Source of the DNA: Mucilaginibacter rubeus
GTDB lineage: Bacteria > Bacteroidota > Bacteroidia > Sphingobacteriales > Sphingobacteriaceae
DNA: 64,000 nucleotides
NCBI RefSeq assembly: GCF_014643835.1
Contig: NZ_BMKD01000006.1
Location: forward strand, 1-64,000
Direction: 5' to 3'
A program made the position numbers and the translations under genes. The first letter of the stretch is position 1. Each line of letters opens with the position of its first letter. Positions 24,975 to 34,976 of this stretch are shown in pieces. The notes beneath the pieces were generated by a model. It saw only the letters and a list, made by a program, of their open reading frames with translations, had not been told where the DNA came from and did not search any database.

Positions 24975-27900
24975 TTACTCCGTTCGTAGACTTTTGGCTG
25001 GGTTGGCGATCGCTGCCCTGACAGATTGAAAACTGATAGTGATCAGGGCGATCAGTATAACCAATACACTACCGGATACAAACAACCAGCAGTTGAGTAT
25101 AATTCGGTAGGGGTAATGTTGCAGCCACTGGCTGGCCGCGATCCAGGCAAACGGAATAGATATGGCGAGCGCGATAACGACCAGCTTAAAAAAATCCGCT
25201 GAGAGGATTACCACTACGTTGCCTGCTGAAGCTCCAAGCACTCTGCGTATGCCGATCTCTTTGACCCGCTTCTCAACGGCCAATACAGATAAGCCGAACA
25301 AGCCGATACAGGAAATAAAGATAGCAAGTGCGGCACTGAATAAAATGATCGCTTTCCACCTGGCTTCGGCTGCATAACTTTGCTTATTCTGGTCTTGTTT
25401 AAAGTTGTAAACGAAAGGATTCAGCGGGAACAATTCTTTAAATACCCGGCCGATGAACCGGAGGCTCGCGGTCTCCGTGCCGGGCTTGATTTTAATGTAC
25501 ATCATACCGAAGCTATTTGCCGGATTCATGGTGAAAAGCTGCGGGCCTGTTTTTTCAGTCAAAGGCTGATAATGGTAGTCCTTAACCACACCTATGACGG
25601 TGTAGGTCTCATTACGAAAGGTGTTGATTTGCTGCCCAACGGGGTGCTTCCAACCGGCTTCTTTGACAAACGCCTCATTGATCAAGGCTGATTTTAGTTG
25701 ATCCGACGGATAGGCAACTGAAAAATTCCTGCCGGCAATAACGGGTACACGAAGGAGCGGTAAATAATCAGCATCTATCGTTTCAACAGCAATGTTAATC
25801 TGCTGATCACCATTTATTTTTACTGTATTGTTATTATAACCGCCATTTTTAGGAGCAGCTTCAATAATATTGGGATTCTCCATCAATTTCTTTTTTATCA
25901 AAGCCGCTTCACTTCGGGTCAAAGGGAATTGGTCAACCGTAATCAAATTACGATCATCATAACCCAGACTTTGCGTGGTCAGGTAATTGAACTGTAAAAA
26001 AATGGTGATCGCGCCTATGATTAAAAAAGAAGCCAGCGCGAACTGAAAGACGACCAAGGCCTTTTGTAAATAACTTTTCCCGGTCAGGTTAAAACGACTG
26101 TACAATGTTTTGACCGGGTGGTAACCGGACAAAATGATAGCGGGATAAAACCCGGCCAGTAAACCGGTGAGCACAAAAAGCGCGATATAACAGCTCACCA
26201 ATTTTGCATTAAGCAAATAAGTAAGCGACAGCACTTTATTGGCTAACCCGCCAAATACCGGTAATATCGTTATAACGATCCCTATCGCGACGGTGAAAGC
26301 GATCAGACAAAGCAGAAGAGACTCGCTTAAAAATTGCAGCCGTAATTGCTGCCTGGTGCCACCGATCACTTTACGGATACCGATCTCTTTTGCCCGCTTT
26401 ACCGAACGTGCTATGGTAAGGTTAACAAAATTGATACAGGCGATCAGCAGCACAAAAAGGGCAATAGCCGAAAGAATATACGCAAATTCAGGGTTACTTT
26501 TATCGTGGAGTATTTCGTTTTCACCCGGCACCATCTTACCCAGATGAATACCAGTAAGCGGCTCCAGCAAATAAGCTATACCGATATTTTTTACGTGATA
26601 TTTATTTTTTATCTCCCCAATGGCTTTGCCGGCATCTGATACAAATACCTGGTTCATTTTTGCTTCAACAGCTTTAATATTCGCACCGGGAGATAGCACG
26701 ACAAAAGTGCTGAGAAATGAGTTAAACCAATTAGCATTATTATTTTCGGCTGCAGCAGAAACATGCAGCGGTAGCAGTACCTGGAATTTGAGGGATGAAT
26801 TTTGCGGGCAATTCCTGGCAATCCCTGTGATCATGCAGGGTCTAAATACACTGTCGTCCTTGATGGAGATAATCTGGCCAACGGCGTTTGAGCGCCCAAA
26901 ATACTTTTTCGCCATTTCTTCGGTAATTACCGCGGAATTGGGCTGGGTTAATACGGAACGTGCATCACCACTAAGTAAAGGAAAACTGAATACCGAAAAA
27001 AAGTTAGCATCGACAAAACATACACCCTGCGAATTGACATCGGTGCCGATTTTAATATCTGCCTGCGCCGGTTGAAAGCGGACAAAGCTTTGTATCTCCG
27101 GGATCTTTGCAGCAAAACGCGGACCGGGGAAATAACCGGTATAACTGCCGTTGGAGACACTGTTATCATCTTTGGTCGTTTGCTTATCGATCCGGTAGAT
27201 CTGGCTGGCGTTTTGATGAAAGCGGTCGTAGCTTACTTCATCCTGAACATATAGCATGATCAGCATGGCGCAGGCCAGCCCAATACTTAAACCGGCGATA
27301 TTGATGATGGAATACAACTTTTGCTGACGGAGGTTTCTGAATGCAGTTTTAAAATAATTGCGGAACATACGATTGCGTTTTAATTTTTCGGAGACCCGGT
27401 TTGGCGGACTTTCCGAACGCAATATTACCGGCCGCTTATGCGGCAGAATGGCCAATTTATCAAATGGCCATTCTTTTTTCAGGTTGTTTTTGTATTCCAC
27501 AGGGGTCTTTCCGGTCATTTCTTTAAAAACCCGGTTGAAGGTTCTTTGGGAATTGAACCCGGACCCGAAAGCGATGCCGAACAGGGTCAGGTGGTTATAG
27601 CTGCTATCCTGCATTTTCCGGACGACTTCCCGTACCCGGAACTCATTGATAAAATCATTAAAATTCTTTTTCATACCCAGGTTAATAATCCGGGACAAGT
27701 CATGCGGATGCATCGCCAGTTTCACCGCCAGGGTAGCCAGGGTCAGTTCGGCATCTTCATAAAGGCGGCCGGCGGCTACCGCTTCTTTAAGTTTCCGGCT
27801 TTTACTTCTGGCATCCGGTATGTCCGTCGTTACCGGTTGTGGTTGCACCGATCCAAGGGGTTTCAGTATTGCACCGGCCGTCATCCCGAACAATACCAAG

Positions 27901-28376
27901 GCTACGGCAAAACCGAAGATAGTGTAAAATGACCAGAGCAGGCAGAGCACAGCCAGCAAGAAAAGTCGCTGTTCCAGCCGCCGAAAAGCAAGCCGGGGCC
28001 GGTCCATCAACACCGGCTGTATCCGGTCATAGAAAATACTGATCAAACGATGTGACAAATACAAGTAGCCAATGGTCGAAATTAATACCAGCCATCCCGG
28101 CATCCAAAATCCAGGCAGCAAGAGGCAGAAATGCAGCAGCTCTATTAGTTTGAATCGTTGGCCGGGACAGGTTTGCTGCCGCACATAAAAATACAACAGC
28201 GGCCCCAGGGCCGGCAAAAGAACCGGTGTAAGTCCGCCGGTCTTCAATACGACTGTAACCAACGCAGAGCTTAAAAATAAGTTACTGCTACGGTCGGTGC
28301 TTTTGGCTGCCAACAGCAAAGCAAGCGTTAGCCCGGTAAACAAGGTTCCAAGGGGTGCCAGATCGTAAAAGGTCAT
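24975..28376 (-). CDS. Fusion of membrane AraC-type regulator and FtsX/MacB permease
   Basis: An 1133-residue protein joining two modules. Residues 1-175 contain five or six hydrophobic helices. Residues 205-298 form an AraC-type double helix-turn-helix (LTLATLAVKLAMHPHDLSRI, then the GFNSQRTFNRVFKEMTG signature). From M337 (MFRNYFKTAFRNLRQQKLYS) a complete MacB-type permease follows. It has a transmembrane helix at about 355-375, the periplasmic MacB_PCD domain, an FtsX core with three helices, a second periplasmic part and a final FtsX core with the REIGIRRVLGAS-like motif. Ordinary permeases of this group begin exactly at the M337 equivalent, and the frame is uninterrupted across the junction. 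No ATPase gene is adjacent. Confidence 0.85.
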   Translation of the reverse strand: MTFYDLAPLGTLFTGLTLALLLAAKSTDRSSNLFLSSALVTVVLKTGGLTPVLLPALGPLLYFYVRQQTCPGQRFKLIELLHFCLLLPGFWMPGWLVLISTIGYLYLSHRLISIFYDRIQPVLMDRPRLAFRRLEQRLFLLAVLCLLWSFYTIFGFAVALVLFGMTAGAILKPLGSVQPQPVTTDIPDARSKSRKLKEAVAAGRLYEDAELTLATLAVKLAMHPHDLSRIINLGMKKNFNDFINEFRVREVVRKMQDSSYNHLTLFGIAFGSGFNSQRTFNRVFKEMTGKTPVEYKNNLKKEWPFDKLAILPHKRPVILRSESPPNRVSEKLKRNRMFRNYFKTAFRNLRQQKLYSIINIAGLSIGLACAMLIMLYVQDEVSYDRFHQNASQIYRIDKQTTKDDNSVSNGSYTGYFPGPRFAAKIPEIQSFVRFQPAQADIKIGTDVNSQGVCFVDANFFSVFSFPLLSGDARSVLTQPNSAVITEEMAKKYFGRSNAVGQIISIKDDSVFRPCMITGIARNCPQNSSLKFQVLLPLHVSAAAENNNANWFNSFLSTFVVLSPGANIKAVEAKMNQVFVSDAGKAIGEIKNKYHVKNIGIAYLLEPLTGIHLGKMVPGENEILHDKSNPEFAYILSAIALFVLLIACINFVNLTIARSVKRAKEIGIRKVIGGTRQQLRLQFLSESLLLCLIAFTVAIGIVITILPVFGGLANKVLSLTYLLNAKLVSCYIALFVLTGLLAGFYPAIILSGYHPVKTLYSRFNLTGKSYLQKALVVFQFALASFLIIGAITIFLQFNYLTTQSLGYDDRNLITVDQFPLTRSEAALIKKKLMENPNIIEAAPKNGGYNNNTVKINGDQQINIAVETIDADYLPLLRVPVIAGRNFSVAYPSDQLKSALINEAFVKEAGWKHPVGQQINTFRNETYTVIGVVKDYHYQPLTEKTGPQLFTMNPANSFGMMYIKIKPGTETASLRFIGRVFKELFPLNPFVYNFKQDQNKQSYAAEARWKAIILFSAALAIFISCIGLFGLSVLAVEKRVKEIGIRRVLGASAGNVVVILSADFFKLVVIALAISIPFAWIAASQWLQHYPYRIILNCWLFVSGSVLVILIALITISFQSVRAAIANPAKSLRTE

Positions 28377-28679
28377 ATAATAGGAATATGATTCACGTGC
28401 TCAATTAGCTCAATCGTCATTCCAAATCAATAATTAACTAACAAATAAATAGTTATAAAAACTTTCACATATTCATTTGTAATAAAACCGCACAGGCAGC
28501 GTACGTTTTTAATAAATAACATAGCCCTTCATAGCCTCAGATAGCCGGGAAAACCTATTAAAGGGCTCAACATTTGCTATCCCATTGTTAAAACGAGGAT
28601 GTTATGCAGTGACCTCACAGAATAAAAACATTTATAAAGAGCAGAAAAGGTTTCGGATACCTTCACTGCAACGGCGATA
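28377..28679. other. Gene-free stretch upstream of the fusion gene
   Basis: It should contain the promoter of the fusion gene. No exact TTTG/TAnnTTTG pair or clear inverted repeat was found. Confidence 0.3.
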
Positions 28680-28919
28680 TTACAATTGAAAGAGCAGGGC
28701 AAGTAGATAAGCCATTTTGATTGCCCCCTCTTCGCCGATTTCGTTTACATTCAGAACCGCTTGACTATTATAAAAAAATTGGCCGACTTTCTCCTGAAGA
28801 TCAACGCTCGCTTTTGATCTGTCAAATATCAAGTTATTCATTTTAGTGATCTTGTTTAGCAACGCTTTCATGACAATAGCTGAATGTGCTGATACCACGG
28901 GTCCGGATGAGGTAGTCAA
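28680..28919 (-). CDS. Small protein of unknown function with IGEEGA motif
   Basis: A 79-residue mostly helical ORF without signal peptide. Its C-terminal half (FFYNSQAVLNVNEIGEEGA) is recognisably repeated, as a fragment, at 10796-10885, which shows that it belongs to a family present at least twice in this genome and supports coding status. The start is uncertain; an internal Met (M17) could be used instead. The function is unknown. Confidence 0.45.
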   Translation of the reverse strand: MTTSSGPVVSAHSAIVMKALLNKITKMNNLIFDRSKASVDLQEKVGQFFYNSQAVLNVNEIGEEGAIKMAYLLALLFQL

Positions 28920-29428
28920 AGTTTTGCGGGATCGTTGTTATCAAATATTCAAATGTAACACCATCATATAAATACCTGAATATTAACACACTATCAAAAA
29001 CCAAGCTATCAGTAAGCCACGAAATCCCGTTAATGTGATTTTGAATTATTGATATATGAACAAAATTTATTCGGATTCACAGGTAATCCGTGACCGCGCA
29101 TGTTTACCAGCCCCAAAACCGAGCGGATCAATCCGTCTGAATTGAAGCCGGCTATGTCCGCGTCCGGCATAACGAAATAAATTTCCTGCATAAAAATAAA
29201 TTTGCTTTATTGTGCTTTATTTAAGTCGAAATTTAAGTTATAACGCCAGCCAATTCGTTTCAAGATTTTCAGTACATCTTCATAGGAGTTGATCGGCCAT
29301 TTTACTCAAATTGCGTTTAATGTTAAAACTACATTTAATACATCTGCCAATTACTAACTTAATTATTTACATGCAATGGCTGCTTGCATCAGGCAGGTGT
29401 GCTTTTTTAGGTAACTTAAATAATCGCG
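28920..29428. other. Gene-free stretch upstream of the sigma factor gene
   Basis: An exact -7 type element TAAATTTG occurs at 29197-29204 but lacks a TTTG at the right upstream distance, and it lies more than 200 bases from the sigma gene. Nothing else is identified. Confidence 0.3.
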
Positions 29429-30007
29429 ATGGTCAATTATAACACATTAAGCGATTCAGAGTTAACAGATCTGCTCAAGCTGGATGATCCACTGGCCTTT
29501 GCTGAGATATACGACCGGTATTTCGGTTTGTTGTATCTCCACGCATTCAACCGCGTAAGGGATAAAGAAGAAGCAAGAGACGTAGTGCAGGAGTTATTCG
29601 CGTTTTTGTGGGCTAATCATGGTTCCATTGAATTTAAAACCAACCTGTCAAACTATTTATATACTGCTACCCGAAACAGGATCCTAAACGTAATAGGGCG
29701 TAAACAGATTCATGAAAGATATAGATTGAAACTTCCTGAACAGCTCATCGCCCCTGTCATGACCGATCACCTGATGCGTGAACGCCAACTGACCGAGATT
29801 ATTAACAAAGAAATACAGGCCTTACCCCCTAAAATGCGCATAGTTTTTGAAATGAGCCGCAAGTATCATATGACCTATAAGGAGATTGCCGGTAAGCTGG
29901 ATATTACCGAACAATCTGTAAGAAGCCATGTAAAAAATGCGCTTAAAGTATTGAGAGTTAAATTGGGGCTCATAACATTTTTGATTTTTATTTTATTCGA
30001 TAAATAA
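29429..30007 (+). CDS. ECF RNA polymerase sigma factor (FecI-like)
   Basis: A 192-residue sigma-70 family ECF factor. Sigma region 2 is seen at about residues 20-90 (FAEIYDRYFGLLYLHAFNRV and the DEARDVVQELF-like segment). Region 4 is at about 130-180 (LPPKMRIVFEMSRKYHMTYK followed by EIAGKLDITEQSVRSHV). The type matches Bacteroidota ECF factors that drive TonB-receptor operons. The FecR anti-sigma gene follows after 27 bases and an STN-domain SusC receptor follows that, so the three form a cell-surface signalling relay. Confidence 0.93.
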   Translation: MVNYNTLSDSELTDLLKLDDPLAFAEIYDRYFGLLYLHAFNRVRDKEEARDVVQELFAFLWANHGSIEFKTNLSNYLYTATRNRILNVIGRKQIHERYRLKLPEQLIAPVMTDHLMRERQLTEIINKEIQALPPKMRIVFEMSRKYHMTYKEIAGKLDITEQSVRSHVKNALKVLRVKLGLITFLIFILFDK

Positions 30008-30034
30008 TTTTTACCCCCATGGCTACCGGGCTAT

Positions 30035-31213
30035 TTGTCTATAATAAACAAGACAATACTTAGCCAATTGAACCCAAAAATCAATCTTCAGGAGTTATTA
30101 AGTAAATATCACGCCGGCACGATAACCGACGAAGAGCGCATTTTATTGGAGGAGTGGTACGCCCAATGGACACCTGAACAACAGGAGCTTTCATCCGAAG
30201 AAATTGGCCAGCTGAAAGCGGATGTTTGGCAATCATTAAATGTAACTGTACTGCCGGCAGCAACCAAACGGCTATGGCCACGATTAGCATTAGCGGCGTC
30301 TGTGATACTTTGTTTATCAGTAGGAGGCTACTATTATCTTTCAGATTCAAAAGCCAGTCAGCAGCAAATGACGGCAAAGGTTGAAAAGGCAGACATTGCC
30401 CCTGGCGGTAATAAAGCGGTCCTGGTACTAAACAATGGCCTCAAGATTAATTTAAACAGCCAGATAAACGGAACAATAGCTAAACAAGGCAATATCAGAA
30501 TTGTAAAAACGGCTGCCGGTCAGTTGGCGTATGCACCCGACAATACAGATGCTTCTGTTATAGTTTACAATACTTTGAGTACCCCCCGCGGAGGGAAATA
30601 TGATCTGGTTTTAGCTGATGGTACCAAGGTATGGTTAAACTCTGCATCATCCATCACTTACCCCACGGCTTTTAAAGGAAATGATCGCACCGTAAATATT
30701 ACCGGCGAAGTTTATTTTGAGATTGTACATAATGCGAAACAGCCATTCCGGGTAAATTTCAAAGGGCATACTATTGAAGATATCGGCACCGAGTTTAATA
30801 TAAATGCCTATGATGATGAACAGGTAATAAAAACCACCCTGGTGGCAGGCAGCATAAAATTATCAAGAGATTCAAGGAGTGTGCTCCTCCGCCCGGGACA
30901 GCAAAGTATAACGTCTTTATCAAATACAGCAATTGAAATTAAAGACGCAGATATTAACGAGGCAACGGCCTGGAAAAACGGGCTGTTCAAATTTAAAAAA
31001 GCAAAAATTGAGGATGTTATGCGGCAGTTATCGCGTTGGTACAACGTTGATGTTTCATACCCGTATGGTATTCCGAAAACCGTTTTTTCTGGCGAAATGA
31101 TCAAGGATGCAAACGCGTCGCAGATACTGGATATGCTGGCCTATTTTAAAGTGAACTATGAAATTGTACAGCAAACTAAAGGCTCGGAAAAGAAAATCAT
31201 CATTAAACCTTAA
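30035..31213 (+). CDS. FecR-family anti-sigma factor
   Basis: A 392-residue membrane anti-sigma factor. The N-terminal cytoplasmic part (LLSKYHAGTITDEERILLEE) binds the sigma factor. A single transmembrane helix lies at about 83-102. The periplasmic FecR domain runs from about 180 to 275 (STPRGGKYDLVLADGTKVWL and VNITGEVYFEI), and a C-terminal DUF4974 domain (FKFKKAKIEDVMRQLSRWYN) contacts the STN domain of the receptor. The start used here is TTG. A second in-frame TTG at 30068 would remove 11 residues; no in-frame ATG exists near the expected N-terminus. Confidence 0.9.
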   Translation: MSIINKTILSQLNPKINLQELLSKYHAGTITDEERILLEEWYAQWTPEQQELSSEEIGQLKADVWQSLNVTVLPAATKRLWPRLALAASVILCLSVGGYYYLSDSKASQQQMTAKVEKADIAPGGNKAVLVLNNGLKINLNSQINGTIAKQGNIRIVKTAAGQLAYAPDNTDASVIVYNTLSTPRGGKYDLVLADGTKVWLNSASSITYPTAFKGNDRTVNITGEVYFEIVHNAKQPFRVNFKGHTIEDIGTEFNINAYDDEQVIKTTLVAGSIKLSRDSRSVLLRPGQQSITSLSNTAIEIKDADINEATAWKNGLFKFKKAKIEDVMRQLSRWYNVDVSYPYGIPKTVFSGEMIKDANASQILDMLAYFKVNYEIVQQTKGSEKKIIIKP

Positions 31214-31257
31214 CCTACACAACAAATAACCAATTATTTAACACTAACCTAAAAACG

Positions 31258-31342
31258 ATGAAAAAAATGTTACGTCAAATAACCTGATCAGAGAAAACAG
31301 GGTTCTTAAAAGAACGCAGAAGTGGTTCGAAGCACTTCTGCG
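31258..31342 (+). promoter_or_regulatory. Leader mini-ORF and hairpin ahead of the SusC gene
   Basis: A nine-codon ORF (MKKMLRQIT, 31258-31287) precedes a perfect hairpin with 10-base arms (CGCAGAAGTG at 31315-31324, complement at 31333-31342, loop GTTCGAAG). Both lie between the FecR stop and the SusC start. They may form an attenuator or mRNA-processing site separating the regulators from the abundant receptor message; the role is inferred. Confidence 0.4.
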
Positions 31343-31428
31343 ATAAAGCTTGAGTCAACCCTTCCGAGTAAATCGGTAAAACAAATGGAGTATTATCTTA
31401 TGTGTTAACCTCAAACCTAACAAATGTA

Positions 31429-34400
31429 ATGAATTTTACAGGTGTCCTAACAGTGATATGCCCTAAAAAAGGCTCGCTGGCCCATAAACTTATTATGGTT
31501 ATGAAACTAACCACCCTGCTATTAATAATTACGCTATTACATGCAAGCGCTAAAAGCTATAGTCAAAAGATCAGTCTAAACGAAAAAAATGCCCCCCTGG
31601 AAAAAATTTTATCCCAGATTAAAAACCAGTCAGGCTATGTTTTTCTGTATACCGATCAAAACCTGGTGAATACGTCCATCAGCGTTAATGTTAAAGACGC
31701 CTCGATTGAGGAAACATTGAACGCCTGTTTTAAAAACGCGCAGATCGGCTACAAGATCACCGGTAAAAATATTTTGCTGAGAGCGACTTATCCTCAAACA
31801 GCTGAGCAGGAAAACACTCCTCCGCCGATCACTGTCAAGGGAAAGGTTGTTGATGATACCGGAAAACCCCTGATGGGCGCATCGGTAAAATTAAAAGGCG
31901 GGAGTTTAGGTACACAAACCGATACCGAAGGACGTTTTACCTTGAGCAACGTTCCGGATGACGGTATCCTGGTTATCTCTTTCGTGGGATTTACTACTTT
32001 GGAAGTACCGGCAAAAAAAAGCCTCGATAATATCAGGCTTGTTCCTCTGGCTTCAGACCTGAGCCAGGTTGTTGTGGTTGGTTACGGTACGCAGAAAAAG
32101 GTAGTCGTGTCGGGCGCGGTATCAGATGTAAAGGGTTCAGAACTTGCCAAATCGGCCTCTGTTAACCTCTCCAACTCTCTTGGCGGCCGCCTGTCGGGTA
32201 TAGTTGCTATCCAATCAAGCGGCGAACCTGGTGGTGATGGCTCTACTATTCGCATCCGCGGTATCAACTCCTTATCAGGCGGTAACACAGATCCGCTGAT
32301 TGTAATTGACGGGGTACCGGGACGTGCAGGTGGTATTGACAGGATCAATCCTAACGACGTAGAAAGTATATCAATCCTGAAAGATGCATCAGCCGCAATA
32401 TATGGATCAAGGGCCGGTAACGGTGTAATTTTGGTTACTACCAAGCAAGGTAAATCGGGTAAGCCACAATTCAGTTATGATTTTTATTATGGTTTGCAGC
32501 GTCCTACCCGTGTACCCAAAATGGCAAATGCACCGGAATATGCCGAGATCATGAACGAATTACAAATATTCAATTCGGGCTTAAATCAAAGCAACTGGAA
32601 CGATGCCTGGCAAGCTTTAAAAAACACAGGCACGTACACCCGGCCTGATGGCAGCAGCATAAACGCTGCTTTTTCGCCGGAGGCTATGCAGAAATTCAGG
32701 GATGGATCTGACCCGCTCCGATATCCCAATACCGATTGGTTTGGCACCGTATTTCAAAAATGGTCGCCGCAACAAAGGCACAACCTGCAGGTTACGGGCG
32801 GTAACGACTATACCAAATACCTTGTTTCGCTGGGCTATTTAAACCAGGACGGTTTTTATAAGAACTCGGCCACCAGATACAAGCAGTACGATTTGCGAAT
32901 CAATGTAGAATCTAAAGTTAGTAAATATATCACCACCAGTTTAAATGTTACCGGCAGGGAAGAAAACCCTAACTACCCAACAGTGAGTGCCGCCAACATT
33001 TTCAGGTTTATTATGCGTGGCAGGCCAACGGATGTAGCCATTTGGCCCAACGGTTCGGCCGGTCCGGATATTGAAAACGGTATTAACCCGGTTGTGGCTA
33101 CAACTAACCAAACCGGATATGATAAAAACACTAAAGATTACCTGCAGACTACCGGTAAAATAGAAATTAAATTGCCGGGCGTAGAAGGCCTAAAATTAAC
33201 CGGTACAGCGTCGCTGGATAAATACTGGGACAGGCAAAGTACCTGGAGAACACCATATGAATTGTATTCGTGGGATAAAACTACCTTAAATAATGATGGC
33301 AGCCCGCAATTGCAGGTTAAAAACTTCTATCCTGACCAGTTTCATACACCAAATCTTACAGAAAAAAACATTAATGAGCTGGATATAAACTTAACCGGCA
33401 TCATCAATTATGACAGGAACTTTAATGGTCATGCGGTTTCATTAATGGCCGGTGTACAGCGCCAAACTGCTAATAGCAGCGGCTTTACAGCTTTTAAAAC
33501 CAACTTTATATCCTCGCAAATCCCGCAGTTATCATTTGGCCAGGAATTGGGACAATCAAACGGGGCCAATGATGTATTTAAAAGTGCGCGCTTAAGCTAT
33601 TTCGGTTCCGCCAATTATAACTATAAAGAAAAATATATCGCGCAATTTCTTTGGCGTGTAGATGGCTCCTATATCTTTCCGCCCAGCCACCGGTTTGGCT
33701 TTTTCCCGGGTGTTACGGCAGCATGGCGCATTTCGGAAGAGGGCTTCTTTAAAAACAACATTCACTTTGTCGATAATTTGAAGCTAAGGGGCTCATGGGG
33801 CCGGATGGGGGCCGAAGCATATTATGGCGGTGCGCTTAAAGAGTACCAATACCTAACTTTATTGGCAACCAGCAATAACATGTTTAACGGACAGCCCGTT
33901 GCGACGGTTTATGAAGGCACCGTACCTAATTATGATTTTACCTGGGAAGTTGCAAACAATACCGATGTTGGCCTTGAAGCAAGCTTTTTAAACAGCCGGT
34001 TATCAGTAACGTTCGATTATTTTTATAACCTCCGCTCAAATGTGCTGGCGCCTAAAACCGGATCGATACCGGGAAGCGCAGGTATCCCTGTATACAACTT
34101 CCCTCCTGTTAACCTCGGCAGGTTGAAAAACTCGGGGTATGATTTCAGCGTGAATTACAGTGACCGCGCCGGCGATTTTAATTACAGTGTTAGTGTAAAC
34201 GCCGGATATGCTAAAAATAAAGTATTGTATTTTGACGAAACCCCGGGCGCGCCAGACTGGCAGCGGGCAACCGGTCATCCAACAGATGCCTGGCTGCTAT
34301 ACCAATATGACGGCGTTTTCAAAGACCAGGCAGACATCGACAACAACAAGCTTGATTACAGCGGATTAGGCATTTCAAACTCGAGCTTAAGGCCCGGAGA

Positions 34401-34956
34401 TATGAAATTTAAAGATGTAAACCACGACGGTAAAATTAATGGTGATGACAAAATACGGATGGATAAAAACGGCACTCCTACCTTTACAGGTGGCGTGAAC
34501 ATCAACCTGGGTTACAAAGGATTTGACCTAAGCGTATTGGTTCAGGGAGCTACCGGCGGCTTACAAAAAATAGGGCTGACCGAATCAGGAAGTATCGGTA
34601 ACTACCTGGAATGGTCATATCAAAAACGCTGGAGTATTGATCATCCTAACAACCTTTATCCGCGGTTATCTGACTCTAATAGCGGCGCTACCTACTTCAC
34701 TTCCAGCGCGTCAGACAATAGCTATTATGTAATCAACAGCAATTACATCCGGATAAAGAATGTGGAGTTGGGTTATACACTTCCGAAAGAATGGATACAA
34801 AAGTTAGGGCTCAATTCATTGAGGATCTACGCTAATGGCATCAACCTGGCCACTTTTGATAAGATCAAAATTTGGGACCCCGAATCTACCAATACCAACG
34901 GACAGTATTATCCGCAGGCTAAGGTAATTAACATGGGTGTTAAAGTTACTTTTTAA
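31429..34956 (+). CDS. SusC/RagA-type TonB-dependent receptor with STN domain
   Basis: An outer-membrane oligosaccharide importer of about 1175 residues. After an N-terminal signal segment (VMKLTTLLLIITLLHASAKS) come an STN domain (about 48-120), a CarboxypepD_reg domain (about 135-210, TVKGKVVDDTGKPLMGASVK), the conserved VVVVGYGTQKK stretch leading into the plug, and a beta-barrel ending in VKVTF. The STN domain is the signalling module that works with FecR and ECF sigma, both encoded just upstream. The frame extends to a GTG at 31402, but ATG at 31429 gives the usual start. It pairs with the SusD gene 20 bases downstream. Confidence 0.95.
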   Translation: MNFTGVLTVICPKKGSLAHKLIMVMKLTTLLLIITLLHASAKSYSQKISLNEKNAPLEKILSQIKNQSGYVFLYTDQNLVNTSISVNVKDASIEETLNACFKNAQIGYKITGKNILLRATYPQTAEQENTPPPITVKGKVVDDTGKPLMGASVKLKGGSLGTQTDTEGRFTLSNVPDDGILVISFVGFTTLEVPAKKSLDNIRLVPLASDLSQVVVVGYGTQKKVVVSGAVSDVKGSELAKSASVNLSNSLGGRLSGIVAIQSSGEPGGDGSTIRIRGINSLSGGNTDPLIVIDGVPGRAGGIDRINPNDVESISILKDASAAIYGSRAGNGVILVTTKQGKSGKPQFSYDFYYGLQRPTRVPKMANAPEYAEIMNELQIFNSGLNQSNWNDAWQALKNTGTYTRPDGSSINAAFSPEAMQKFRDGSDPLRYPNTDWFGTVFQKWSPQQRHNLQVTGGNDYTKYLVSLGYLNQDGFYKNSATRYKQYDLRINVESKVSKYITTSLNVTGREENPNYPTVSAANIFRFIMRGRPTDVAIWPNGSAGPDIENGINPVVATTNQTGYDKNTKDYLQTTGKIEIKLPGVEGLKLTGTASLDKYWDRQSTWRTPYELYSWDKTTLNNDGSPQLQVKNFYPDQFHTPNLTEKNINELDINLTGIINYDRNFNGHAVSLMAGVQRQTANSSGFTAFKTNFISSQIPQLSFGQELGQSNGANDVFKSARLSYFGSANYNYKEKYIAQFLWRVDGSYIFPPSHRFGFFPGVTAAWRISEEGFFKNNIHFVDNLKLRGSWGRMGAEAYYGGALKEYQYLTLLATSNNMFNGQPVATVYEGTVPNYDFTWEVANNTDVGLEASFLNSRLSVTFDYFYNLRSNVLAPKTGSIPGSAGIPVYNFPPVNLGRLKNSGYDFSVNYSDRAGDFNYSVSVNAGYAKNKVLYFDETPGAPDWQRATGHPTDAWLLYQYDGVFKDQADIDNNKLDYSGLGISNSSLRPGDMKFKDVNHDGKINGDDKIRMDKNGTPTFTGGVNINLGYKGFDLSVLVQGATGGLQKIGLTESGSIGNYLEWSYQKRWSIDHPNNLYPRLSDSNSGATYFTSSASDNSYYVINSNYIRIKNVELGYTLPKEWIQKLGLNSLRIYANGINLATFDKIKIWDPESTNTNGQYYPQAKVINMGVKVTF

Positions 34957-34976
34957 GGAGCGTAAGAAAACGCATT

